Assembly: GCF_041260665.1 (NCBI RefSeq)
Contig: NZ_JBGCCT010000001.1
Span: forward strand, 682,001-746,000
Direction: 5' to 3'
DNA from: Catenulispora sp. GP43
GTDB taxonomy: Bacteria > Actinomycetota > Actinomycetes > Streptomycetales > Catenulisporaceae
DNA length: 64,000 bases
Shown here one piece after another: positions 53,964-61,063 of the stretch (the first letter of the stretch is position 1; every line of letters begins with the position of its first letter). The position numbers and the translations under genes are program-made. Under the pieces are notes generated by a model that was not told where the DNA came from, did not search any database, and was given only the letters and a program-made list of their open reading frames with translations.

Positions 53964-54706
53964 GGCGCTCTACCTCCTACATCGGCAAATCCGGGGGTGT
54001 CGTCGCAGGCCGCCCAACCGGCCCCGCGCGGACGCGGGCGGCTGTCGTGGCCGACAACGATGCAACGGCAGGACCTCGGCAGCGCATTCCCCGCCGGGGC
54101 CGGCGCCACGCATCAGTCCGATCATCGGATGACTTTACGGGGCATGACGGGCCGCGCCGCGATGCCGACTGACCAGTGAGACGGACGCCATGACCTTGCG
54201 CAACGCGCGGAAACCCGTACGGGGAAGCCCTCTGCCCGCCACCGGATGTGAGCAGGAACACGGCGCGAGAACAGCCGGAAAAAGGACCCGGCCCCGTATG
54301 ACCGAACACGCGGGGACGCGAACGGAACGGGGCCGGGCAGGCGCGCGGGTCTGCACTCGCACACCGCCGAGGGTCGGGCTCCCTCGGAGGGCTCTCAGAG
54401 TGGCATGTCCGATGTCAAAACCACATAAGAAAAACCTCTACGCGGCGTAGTAGATGACCGAAATGCGGCATCGAATCCCAGCTCAGAGGCTTTTTCTCTG
54501 ACGTATGGCGAACGCGTGGCGCGGGTCAGGATCTTTATGTGGGAGCGGTGCGGGGCCCATCGAAACGGCGGCGTCCAGGCACGGCGACCGGAAAAATGCC
54601 GCCAGAACCTGGGTGGATTTGCCGTCGCGCGGGGACCGCTGCCTCGGACGGTCGCCGCCCGCTCACCGCCCGCTCACCACCCGCTCACCGTTCAGTCACC
54701 ACTCGG
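53964..54706. other. 743-bp gap without a convincing gene
   Basis: Divergent promoter side of mshA on one end, the end of the TetR gene on the other. It holds a hairpin (CCGAGGG/CCCTCGG, 54367-54387), an A-rich stretch (54412-54450) with a 12-codon reading frame (MSKPHKKNLYAA), and a 6-bp inverted repeat around a T run (TCAGAG/CTCTGA, 54483-54501). Longer open frames here have no ribosome site and no family resemblance. Confidence 0.5.
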
Positions 54707-55405
54707 TCACCGTGCGAAGGCCGCGGCCACCAGATCCATCACGCTCCGCCGGCAGTCGGCGTCGCTGAGCATCGCCGAGTCCGGATCCCCGTGCCGGTGC
54801 ATCGCGAACCAGGCGATCGTCTCGACGATGAACCGCGCCGCCACCGGCACGTCCGGCACCGGCCGCAGCACCCCGGCGTCGATACGGGCCCTGAGATACC
54901 TGCCGAGCACCTCCAACAAGCCCCGGCGCGTCTCGATGTAATACCACTGCGTCATCTCGGGGAGGTCTTCGGAGCAGCGCGCGAACAGCTTCAGCGCGAC
55001 GCTGTTGTCCTCGACGAAGCCGTAGAGCCCGTCGACGATCCGGGCCAGTTCGTCGCGCGCCTGCTCCGCCGATTCCGCGGGCGCCTCGGAGAGCACCTGG
55101 CTGACGCTGTCCAGGCCGCCGCGCGCGGCCGCCCAGACCTTCACCACCTCGACGATGCCCTCGGCCGGCGGCGCCACCACCGGCGTCGACAGCTTCGCGA
55201 CGGCCTCCGGGTCCAGCACCCGGAGCAGCGCCAGATAGAGCAGCGCCTGCTTGCTGTCGGCGTAGGTGTAGACGGCACCGTGGCTCAGGCCGAGTTCGCG
55301 GGCCACGTCGGAGATGCCGGCCGGGCGGAACCCCTTGTCGAGGAAGACCCGCACGGCCGCGTCGGCCACTTCGGCCAGCGGCCGTGCCGGGAGTCTTCCT
55401 CGCAT
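54707..55405 (-). CDS. TetR-family regulator
   Basis: 232 residues. HTH at ~12-58: AEVADAAVRVFLDKGFRPAGISDVARELGLSHGAVYTYADSKQALLYLAL. The all-helical ligand domain is of unknown specificity. ATG start is leaderless by position (TAGGTT, 6 nt). No target gene lies beside it; the sedolisin gene upstream is on the same strand and ends 72 bp away, so autoregulation through the repeat in its own promoter is the only local hint. Confidence 0.93.
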   Translation of the reverse strand: MRGRLPARPLAEVADAAVRVFLDKGFRPAGISDVARELGLSHGAVYTYADSKQALLYLALLRVLDPEAVAKLSTPVVAPPAEGIVEVVKVWAAARGGLDSVSQVLSEAPAESAEQARDELARIVDGLYGFVEDNSVALKLFARCSEDLPEMTQWYYIETRRGLLEVLGRYLRARIDAGVLRPVPDVPVAARFIVETIAWFAMHRHGDPDSAMLSDADCRRSVMDLVAAAFAR

Positions 55406-55411
55406 GGCTCG

Positions 55412-55440
55412 AACCTATGGTGACTGACTTGATCGGTCAA
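55412..55440 (-). promoter_or_regulatory. tetR promoter with embedded inverted repeat
   Basis: Minus-strand -35 TTGACC (55440-55435), exactly 17 bp, -10 TAGGTT (55417-55412), 6 nt, ATG. The inverted repeat TGAC-N7-GTCA (55425-55439) covers the spacer and part of the -35, a fitting place for a self-repressor. Confidence 0.75.
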
Positions 55441-55477
55441 CGAAGGACGGCAGCCGGCGCGGTCTAGCGAACCGCCG

Positions 55478-57331
55478 TCACCGGTGCCCCTTGCGCAGTC
55501 CGGCGATGAAGGCGGCGCCGTTAGGCGTGCCGACACCGGTGACCGTGTCGTACCCCTTCGCAATGACCTGCTGCCCCGCGCCGGGCACCGTCGCGCCGAA
55601 GACGTCCAGGCTGGGGCTCAGACCGTCGGCGGCCGGAGTGTAGGCGGCACGGTCCGGTTGCGGCGCGGCGGCCCCGACCGGCAGCACGTCGCGCAGTGCC
55701 GGACTGCCGGCGAGCCGATACAGCAGGGGGTTGATGAAGCCGAAGGGCGCGGCCTGGCCCTGCTGCGCGTCCGCGACCAGGGCCGCGACCAGCGGGGTCG
55801 CCAGGCTCGTGCCGGCGTTCGGCAGCGTCTGGTACGGCCCCGGCTCGGCGTCGGTTCCGGTCTGGATGAAGCCGACCATCATGCCGGTGTCCGGATCGCC
55901 GTCGGCCGCGATGTCGGGCGTCGCGCGGTTGACCACGGTCTTCTTGCCGACCTGGACCTGCGCCATCGACAGCGGGACGACTCCCTTCTGGTAGAAGGGC
56001 TGCCCGTAGACCAGGCTGGTGCCGCCGCCACCCCCGCTGATGCCCTCGTCGCTCCACGTGCCGCCGTCCAGCGAGGCGCTGTCGCTGGACCAGCCGGTCT
56101 CCAGGACCCGCTCGTTGTGCGCGCCGATCCCCAGGGTGGTGCCGCCGACGACGGTCGCGTACGGGTCGGAGCCGGTCATCGTGAGGCCGGGGGTGTCGCC
56201 GGAGGCGAAGTACATGCCGACGCCCTCGGCCGCGGCGCGCAGGTCGATCGCGTGCGCGACCTGCTCGGGCTCCATGCCGAGGGGGATCTGCCAGGAGTTG
56301 GAGACGATGGTGGCGCCGGGGTGGGCGCCGTCGCCGATCAGGACCGACAGCGTGGCGTCGAACAGGGACTGGTCCTGGTCTCCGCAGCCGCCGGCGACGA
56401 CCATGAGCTGGTTCGCGTCGGGGGCGAGGGCGTAGACGGCCTCGGAGTCCATCTGGGCCTCGTCGTCGACGGCGGGGCCGGGCGCGGCGTCGGCGGGCGC
56501 GGCAACAGCCGCAGCGGCGTGGCGGGCCGGGGTGCCCTTCGCCGGAGCGGCGCAGCCGACTCCGCCCTCGATCTTCCGGAACTGCGAGCTGCGGGGCGCG
56601 AGGAGGTGGTTGTTCTTCGCGTACTCGGTCAGCGTCGCGAACATCGCGGTCGGCGACGCGTCCTCGGTCAGCGCGACGGTGACGCCCTTGCCGGTGTTCG
56701 CGGACGTCGCGCCATAGGCGGCGCGCATCTGGGCGGCGGAGTAGCCGCAGATCGGGAGGGAGGCCTTGGTCAAGCCCTTGTAAGCCGGCTGAAGGTTCTG
56801 GGTGTGCTGACCCCAGGACTGCGAGCAGGTCGGGGCGGCTTTCGACGTCGCCGCCGCCCTCGCCGCCGCCGAAGCCGAAGCCACCGCGTCCCCGCCGCCC
56901 AACCCGGTCACACCGAGCACGTCGGCCGCGAGCGAGGCCGGCACGGGCAGCTTCGTCACCGCACCGGTCGCCGAGACGAAGTCGTGCCCGCTGCTGACCC
57001 GGACCTGCTTCAGCCCCGCGTGCGTCAGCCAGTCCGTGACCGCCTTGATGTGCGCGGCCGAGGGACCGAAGCGCGCCGTATAAGCGTTCGGACTCAGATA
57101 GCGGCGATACCCGGCTCCGCCCGGCGTGGACGCCGCGTCGGCGAACGCCGCGGCACCGGCCAGATCCGGCGTCAGCCACACCTGCACGGTGACCGCGTCC
57201 GCCGGCGCACCGGCCGCCACGGCGCTGTCGGACGTCCCCAGCAGGGCGCCTCCTGCCGCGAGGGCGGTACAGCCGGCCAGGGCGGCAACCCGGCGTCGGG
57301 TAAGGACCTTGATCGCTTTTTCAGGACTCAC
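55478..57331 (-). CDS. Sedolisin (S53) family serine-carboxyl peptidase, secreted
   Basis: 617 residues from GTG 57331; GTG 57376 is an alternative. Signal peptide (RRRVAALAGCTALAAGGALLG), then a pro-kumamolisin domain (VQVWLTPDLAGAAAFADAASTPGGAGYRRYLSPNAYTARFGPS). Catalytic parts: Glu/Asp in DDEAQMDSEAVYALAP (~289), oxyanion Asp in YFASGDTPG (~377), nucleophile Ser in NAGTSLATPLVAAL (~506). Calcium site KGYDTVTGVGTPNG is at the C-terminus. The usual SGTSAS is AGTSLA. These enzymes are acid-active endopeptidases outside the cell. Weak ribosome site. Confidence 0.92.
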   Translation of the reverse strand: MSPEKAIKVLTRRRVAALAGCTALAAGGALLGTSDSAVAAGAPADAVTVQVWLTPDLAGAAAFADAASTPGGAGYRRYLSPNAYTARFGPSAAHIKAVTDWLTHAGLKQVRVSSGHDFVSATGAVTKLPVPASLAADVLGVTGLGGGDAVASASAAARAAATSKAAPTCSQSWGQHTQNLQPAYKGLTKASLPICGYSAAQMRAAYGATSANTGKGVTVALTEDASPTAMFATLTEYAKNNHLLAPRSSQFRKIEGGVGCAAPAKGTPARHAAAAVAAPADAAPGPAVDDEAQMDSEAVYALAPDANQLMVVAGGCGDQDQSLFDATLSVLIGDGAHPGATIVSNSWQIPLGMEPEQVAHAIDLRAAAEGVGMYFASGDTPGLTMTGSDPYATVVGGTTLGIGAHNERVLETGWSSDSASLDGGTWSDEGISGGGGGTSLVYGQPFYQKGVVPLSMAQVQVGKKTVVNRATPDIAADGDPDTGMMVGFIQTGTDAEPGPYQTLPNAGTSLATPLVAALVADAQQGQAAPFGFINPLLYRLAGSPALRDVLPVGAAAPQPDRAAYTPAADGLSPSLDVFGATVPGAGQQVIAKGYDTVTGVGTPNGAAFIAGLRKGHR

Positions 57332-57430
57332 ATTTCGTACGACGCGGTACGCACCGTTCAGGTTGAGAGCGACCACCCAGACGGCTCAACACCGTTCACC
57401 CGCCGCGCCGCAGTGCCCCGCATCACATCA

Positions 57431-57462
57431 GCAAGCACCCGCTTGCAATTGCAAGCACCCGC
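57431..57462. promoter_or_regulatory. Palindrome and direct repeat upstream of XRE gene
   Basis: A perfect 16-bp palindrome GCTTGCAATTGCAAGC (57441-57456) flanked by two copies of GCAAGCACCCGC (57431-57442, 57451-57462). It lies 23-48 bp upstream of the XRE gene at 57479 and within its divergent region; likely an operator. Confidence 0.75.
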
Positions 57463-57478
57463 GTGCCACCCTGAACAC

Positions 57479-57946
57479 ATGCCCCACAACCCCCTGGGAG
57501 CCCTCCCGATCGGACCGCTCGGCGAGTACATCCGCGAGCAGCGCCGCAACGCGCAGTACTCCGTGCGGCAGCTGGCGCAGGCGGCCGGGGTGTCGAATCC
57601 CTACCTCAGCCAGATCGAGCGGGGTCTGCGCAAGCCCAGCGCGGAGATCCTGCAGCAGCTCGCGAAGGCGCTGCGGATCTCGGCCGAGACGCTGTACGTG
57701 CGGGCCGGGCTGCTGGACGGCGGCGCCGACGTCGACGAGGACGCGGCGACCGACGGGCACGGGGTACGGGCCGCCGTGGCGGAGGATCCCTGGCTCAACG
57801 CGCGGCAGAAGCGCGCGCTGCTGGACATCTACGAGGCCTTCCGCATAGAGAGCGCGGCGGCGGAGCAGGCCGTTCCGGCCCCCCAGGACGACGACAGCGA
57901 CGAGACCATCCACAGCCCGGTGACATCCGGGCCCACCGAGCAGTGA
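57479..57946 (+). CDS. XRE-family regulator (Rv0474-like)
   Basis: 155 residues. HTH_3 domain at ~14-70: LGEYIREQRRNAQYSVRQLAQAAGVSNPYLSQIERGLRKPSAEILQQLAKALRISAETLYVRAG. The C-terminus has LNARQKRALLDIYEAF, conserved in this regulator group. Gene order with the HbhA-like and DUF2516 genes is the same as Rv0474-Rv0475(hbhA)-Rv0476 in M. tuberculosis. The 16-bp palindrome upstream is its probable site. Confidence 0.93.
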   Translation: MPHNPLGALPIGPLGEYIREQRRNAQYSVRQLAQAAGVSNPYLSQIERGLRKPSAEILQQLAKALRISAETLYVRAGLLDGGADVDEDAATDGHGVRAAVAEDPWLNARQKRALLDIYEAFRIESAAAEQAVPAPQDDDSDETIHSPVTSGPTEQ

Positions 57947-57962
57947 AATCGGAGAGTCACCC

Positions 57963-58655
57963 ATGAACCTCGTGGACAACGCCCGCAAGACCGTGACGAC
58001 CACCGTCAGCAACCCCAAGCCCCTGTACTTCGCCGCCGGTGTCGGCGACGCCGCCGTGGCCGCGCTCAAGGACGCCCCGGCGCTGCTGACCGAGGCCGGC
58101 TCCAAGGCCGGCGACGTCGCGACCTCCGTGGCCGGCCGGGTGGCCGGGGTGGCCGAGACCGTGCAGTCGAAGATCGCGCTGGGCCAGCTGCAGGACGACG
58201 CCAAGGCGCTGCGCGGGCGCATCTCCGAGCCGGACCTGCGGGCCGCGCGGGAGAAGGCCCAGACCCTGCTGCTGATGCAGGTCGGCCGGGCCCTGGAAGT
58301 CGCGGGCAAGGCCGTGGAGACCTACGACGGCTACTCCGAGCGCGGCAAGGCCGTCGTGGAGCGGGTGCTGGCCGGCCGGGCCACCGACGTCGAGGTGGTC
58401 GTGGTCCAGGACAGCCCGGACGCCGGGCCGGCGCGGGCCGAGTCGGTCGTGGTGATCGAGCAGGACGAGCCGAAGACCGAGACCCCGAAGACCGAGGCTC
58501 CCGAGTCCCCGGCCCCGACCGCCGCCAAGCCCGCCGAGGCGCCGAAGCCCGCCGCCGAGCAGCCCAAGGCTAAGGGCACCTCGACCACCGCCAAGAAGGC
58601 CGCGCCGCGCCGGGGCGCCAACGGCTCCGCCGCCAAGAAGACCGGCGAGAGCTGA
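57963..58655 (+). CDS. HbhA-like protein with Lys/Ala/Pro-rich tail
   Basis: 230 residues. N-terminal ~130 residues are helical (MNLVDNARKTVTTTVSNPKPLYFAAGVGDAAVAALKDAPALLTEAG ... AGKAVETYDGYSERGKAVVERVLAG), then a Glu/Pro/Ala/Lys tail (~155-230) ending in KKAAPRRGANGSAAKKTGES. M. tuberculosis HbhA has the same layout, a coiled coil plus Lys-rich tail that binds heparan sulfate; sequence identity outside the layout is low. In a non-pathogen a lipid- or surface-binding role is more likely. GGAG precedes the ATG. The XRE gene ends 16 bp upstream. Confidence 0.8.
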   Translation: MNLVDNARKTVTTTVSNPKPLYFAAGVGDAAVAALKDAPALLTEAGSKAGDVATSVAGRVAGVAETVQSKIALGQLQDDAKALRGRISEPDLRAAREKAQTLLLMQVGRALEVAGKAVETYDGYSERGKAVVERVLAGRATDVEVVVVQDSPDAGPARAESVVVIEQDEPKTETPKTEAPESPAPTAAKPAEAPKPAAEQPKAKGTSTTAKKAAPRRGANGSAAKKTGES

Positions 58656-58809
58656 GCCGACAAGCCGGCGAGAGCCGACAGATCGGCGAAAGCCACAGCC
58701 GATCGTTGGTAGATCGCGAGGAGACTGGGAACGAGTCTGTCGGTCGCGTACGTTGAACGTAACGACCGGCAGGCACTCCCAGCCCCGAATGTAGAAGGAG
58801 GACGGCGAC

Positions 58810-59136
58810 ATGATCGGCTCCGCACTGCGCGACGGCCTTTCCAGCTTCCTCGCCATCATCTCCCTGGCCGTGCTGGTCGGGCAGATCGTCGTCCTGGTCG
58901 ACGCCGCCATGCGGCGCGAGGACGCCTACCGCGCCGCCGGCAAGCTCACCAAGCCGGGATGGCTCATCATCCTCACCGTGGCGATCGCCGCGAACCTGCT
59001 CCTGGGCCTGCTGTTCACCATCGTCGGCGTGGTCGTCGCGATGGTCTACTGGGTGGAGGTCCGCCCGGCCCTGAAGGAGGTCTCCGGCCCCAAGCGCAAG
59101 AGCGGGAGCAACCAGGGGCCCTCCGGCCGCTGGTGA
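58810..59136 (+). CDS. DUF2516 membrane protein
   Basis: 108 residues with two helices: SFLAIISLAVLVGQIVVLVDAAMRR and ILTVAIAANLLLGLLFTIVGVVVAMVYWVEVRPALKE, the DUF2516 pattern. A near-perfect AGGAGG lies 8 nt before the ATG. It is the Rv0476 position in the mycobacterial order. Function unknown. Its stop overlaps the next gene (GTGA). Confidence 0.92.
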   Translation: MIGSALRDGLSSFLAIISLAVLVGQIVVLVDAAMRREDAYRAAGKLTKPGWLIILTVAIAANLLLGLLFTIVGVVVAMVYWVEVRPALKEVSGPKRKSGSNQGPSGRW

Positions 59137-59957
59137 GGACCCTGACGCTGCCCTACGCCGGCCCGGCCGGCGGCGGGACCGTCGAATACGCGCTCGCCGG
59201 AAGCCCCACACCGCCGGCCACCCTGTTCCTGCACGGCCTGGCCGGCTCCATCGAGGACACCCGTCCGCTGGCCTCCGGCGTGCCCGGGCGCAAAGTCTTC
59301 GCGCACCTGCCCGGCCACGGCGGCTCCACCGGCCCGGACCCGCTCGGGTACGACACCCTCGCCGCGGCCGCGCTGGCCGTCGCCGACCACGAGCACGCCA
59401 CCGCGGCGCTCGGCGTCTCACTCGGCGCGGCGACCCTGCTGCGGGTGCTGAGCCGGACGCCCGACCGCTTCGAGCGGGTGGTGCTGTACCTGCCGGCGGT
59501 CGCGGACGTCCCGCGCAAGCCCGAGGCCGTCGCGCCGCATCGCGACCTCGCCGAGCGACTCGCCGCCGCCGACGCGCCGGGGGTCGCCGACGCCCTGCTC
59601 CGCACCCAGCCGCTCGCGGTCCGCGACGCGGCGATCGCCCGCGACTGGGCCGAGCGCCGCGCCAAGGAGCTGATCGCCGAGGGCGGGGATCCCGGACGCT
59701 GGCTGCCGCTCGCCGAGGCCGTGCCGCTGGAGCCGCAGGACCTGGAGCGGCTGCGCGCGGTCCGGATCCCGGTCCTCGTGGTCGCCCAGGAGGGCGATCC
59801 GGCGCACCCCGTCTCGGCGGCGCGCAGAGTGGCCGACGCGCTTCCGACGGCCCGCCTGACAGTCTTCGACCAGGCGGGTGCGCTCTGGGGTCACCGGGCC
59901 GGACTCAGGGATCTCCTCACCGAATTCCTCACCCCGATCGGGAACCTTCCGCGCTGA
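59133..59957 (+). CDS. Alpha/beta hydrolase
   Basis: 274 residues. Oxyanion region LFLHGLAGSIEDTRPL, nucleophile elbow ALGVSLGAATLLR (G-x-S-x-G), acid in VVAQEGDPAHPV and base in GALWGHRAG, all in usual order. GTG start overlaps the DUF2516 stop, so it is translationally coupled. Substrate not predictable; esterase or lipase-like activity is likely. Confidence 0.9.
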   Translation: MRTLTLPYAGPAGGGTVEYALAGSPTPPATLFLHGLAGSIEDTRPLASGVPGRKVFAHLPGHGGSTGPDPLGYDTLAAAALAVADHEHATAALGVSLGAATLLRVLSRTPDRFERVVLYLPAVADVPRKPEAVAPHRDLAERLAAADAPGVADALLRTQPLAVRDAAIARDWAERRAKELIAEGGDPGRWLPLAEAVPLEPQDLERLRAVRIPVLVVAQEGDPAHPVSAARRVADALPTARLTVFDQAGALWGHRAGLRDLLTEFLTPIGNLPR

Positions 59958-60475
59958 TATACGTTCGGTAACACACCGGCCTCGACCTGCGATTTCTTTT
60001 CTCAGGGTTTTCTCACAGGGGTCTCAGCGAATCCGTGGGCCGCGCGGGCCATAGTGGTCTCACCCCCGAAAAACCCGGGAGAGCCCGACTCCCGGACGGT
60101 GTGGCTGCTGACGAGACGGCCATGCTGGGCCCCGGTCCTTTGGGACCGGGGCGTCGGGTCAACTCGCAGGACCCTCTGGGCTGTGTTCGCTTCAAGTCTG
60201 TGGGATCGGTGTGGGGGCGCCGCTAGCGGCGTCGTGTGTGTGTGGGATGCAAGACCCGGACGCCCGTCCGGTGAGGCCGCTCAGCCCTCCTCCCTGAGCA
60301 GCGGCCACACCGGTCGGGCGGTTCGGTTTTTCCGGGCATCTTTAAAGCGCGCTTAACGAGCACCTGCTCCAATGTCACCACGCGTCGCGGCGCGGGCGGG
60401 CCTGGGACGGCCCCCGCCGCGGCGCGCCGAGGGCCGAGCGCAGGCCGGCGCCGGCCCCGGACGTGCATTCACCGC
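59958..60475. other. 518-bp gap rich in hairpins
   Basis: No coding gene recognised. A possible -10 CATAGT is at 60050-60055. Downstream lie hairpins at 60129-60152 (10-bp perfect stem, loop TTTG), the palindrome 60218-60231, 60256-60271 (6-bp stem) and 60275-60306 (10-bp stem with a 3-nt bulge), then TTTTT near 60326. It may be a terminator array or a structured RNA gene; no known RNA family fits. Confidence 0.5.
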
Positions 60476-60976
60476 TCAGACCTGCCGAGCCCGCCGCGCC
60501 CCTGCCGGACTCTCCTCCGGCGTCGCCAGATGCCCTTGCGTCAGCAGCTTCAGCGCTTCCAGCAGCACCGGCCGCATCTCCTCCGGCAGCGCCCCGATCG
60601 CCTCGGCGTGCACCCGGTCCACGATCTCCTGGGTCCGCTTCGCCATCGCGGCGCCGGCGTCGGTGACCGCGATGACGCGGGCCCGGCGGTCCGTGGCGGC
60701 GGGGCGGCGTTCGGCCAGGCCGGCCTTCTCCAGGGCGTCGACCGTGACCACCATCGTGGTCTTGTCCATGTCGCCGATCTCCGCGATCTGGATCTGGGTC
60801 CGCTCCTCCTCCAGCGCCTTGACCAGCACACAGTGCATGCGCGCGGTCATGCCGACCTCGGCCAGGGCCGCGGCCATCTTGGTGCGCAGGACGTGCGAGG
60901 TGTGGTCCAGCAGGAAGGACAGGTCGGGGGACGTGCACGCGACGGCTTCGGCGCGCGCCGGGGCCAGGGAGGTCAT
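60476..60976 (-). CDS. MarR-family regulator
   Basis: 166 residues. Winged-HTH: MTARMHCVLVKALEEERTQIQIAEIGDMDKTTMVVTVDALEKAGLAERRPAATDRRARVIAVTDAGAAM, with the DRR-R wing. Divergent from the DHA2 exporter, a standard drug-responsive arrangement, so it probably represses that gene. ATG with no Shine-Dalgarno and a TAGACT box 6 nt upstream. Confidence 0.94.
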   Translation of the reverse strand: MTSLAPARAEAVACTSPDLSFLLDHTSHVLRTKMAAALAEVGMTARMHCVLVKALEEERTQIQIAEIGDMDKTTMVVTVDALEKAGLAERRPAATDRRARVIAVTDAGAAMAKRTQEIVDRVHAEAIGALPEEMRPVLLEALKLLTQGHLATPEESPAGARRARQV

Positions 60977-60982
60977 GGGGGC

Positions 60983-61056
60983 AGTCTACTCCGAGACAAC
61001 TCCAGGAGTAGATCTTCCTGTAAAAGATTGTCTGCTTCAAAACTATCCGCTACGGT
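60983..61056. promoter_or_regulatory. Divergent marR/exporter promoters with inverted repeats
   Basis: Exporter: -35 TTGTCT (61028-61033), 17 bp, -10 TACGGT (61051-61056), 7 nt, ATG 61064. marR: -10 TAGACT on the minus strand (60988-60983), 6 nt, ATG 60976. The repeat TCTACTCC-N12-GGAGTAGA (60985-61012) overlaps the marR -10, and AGACAA (60994-60999) mirrors the exporter -35. Both placements suit repression by MarR. Confidence 0.75.
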
Positions 61057-61063
61057 CATTCAC

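Noticed and set aside
54190-54450. 86-codon open frame
   Set aside because: No ribosome site, Arg/Pro-rich composition typical of non-coding frames in GC-rich DNA, no family resemblance; only its last 12 codons are noted as a micro-frame.
60080-60140. Resemblance to a guanidine-III or glycine riboswitch
   Set aside because: A few bases (CCGGACG, GACGAGACGGCC) look similar, but the needed pairing partners are missing and the downstream gene is on the other strand.
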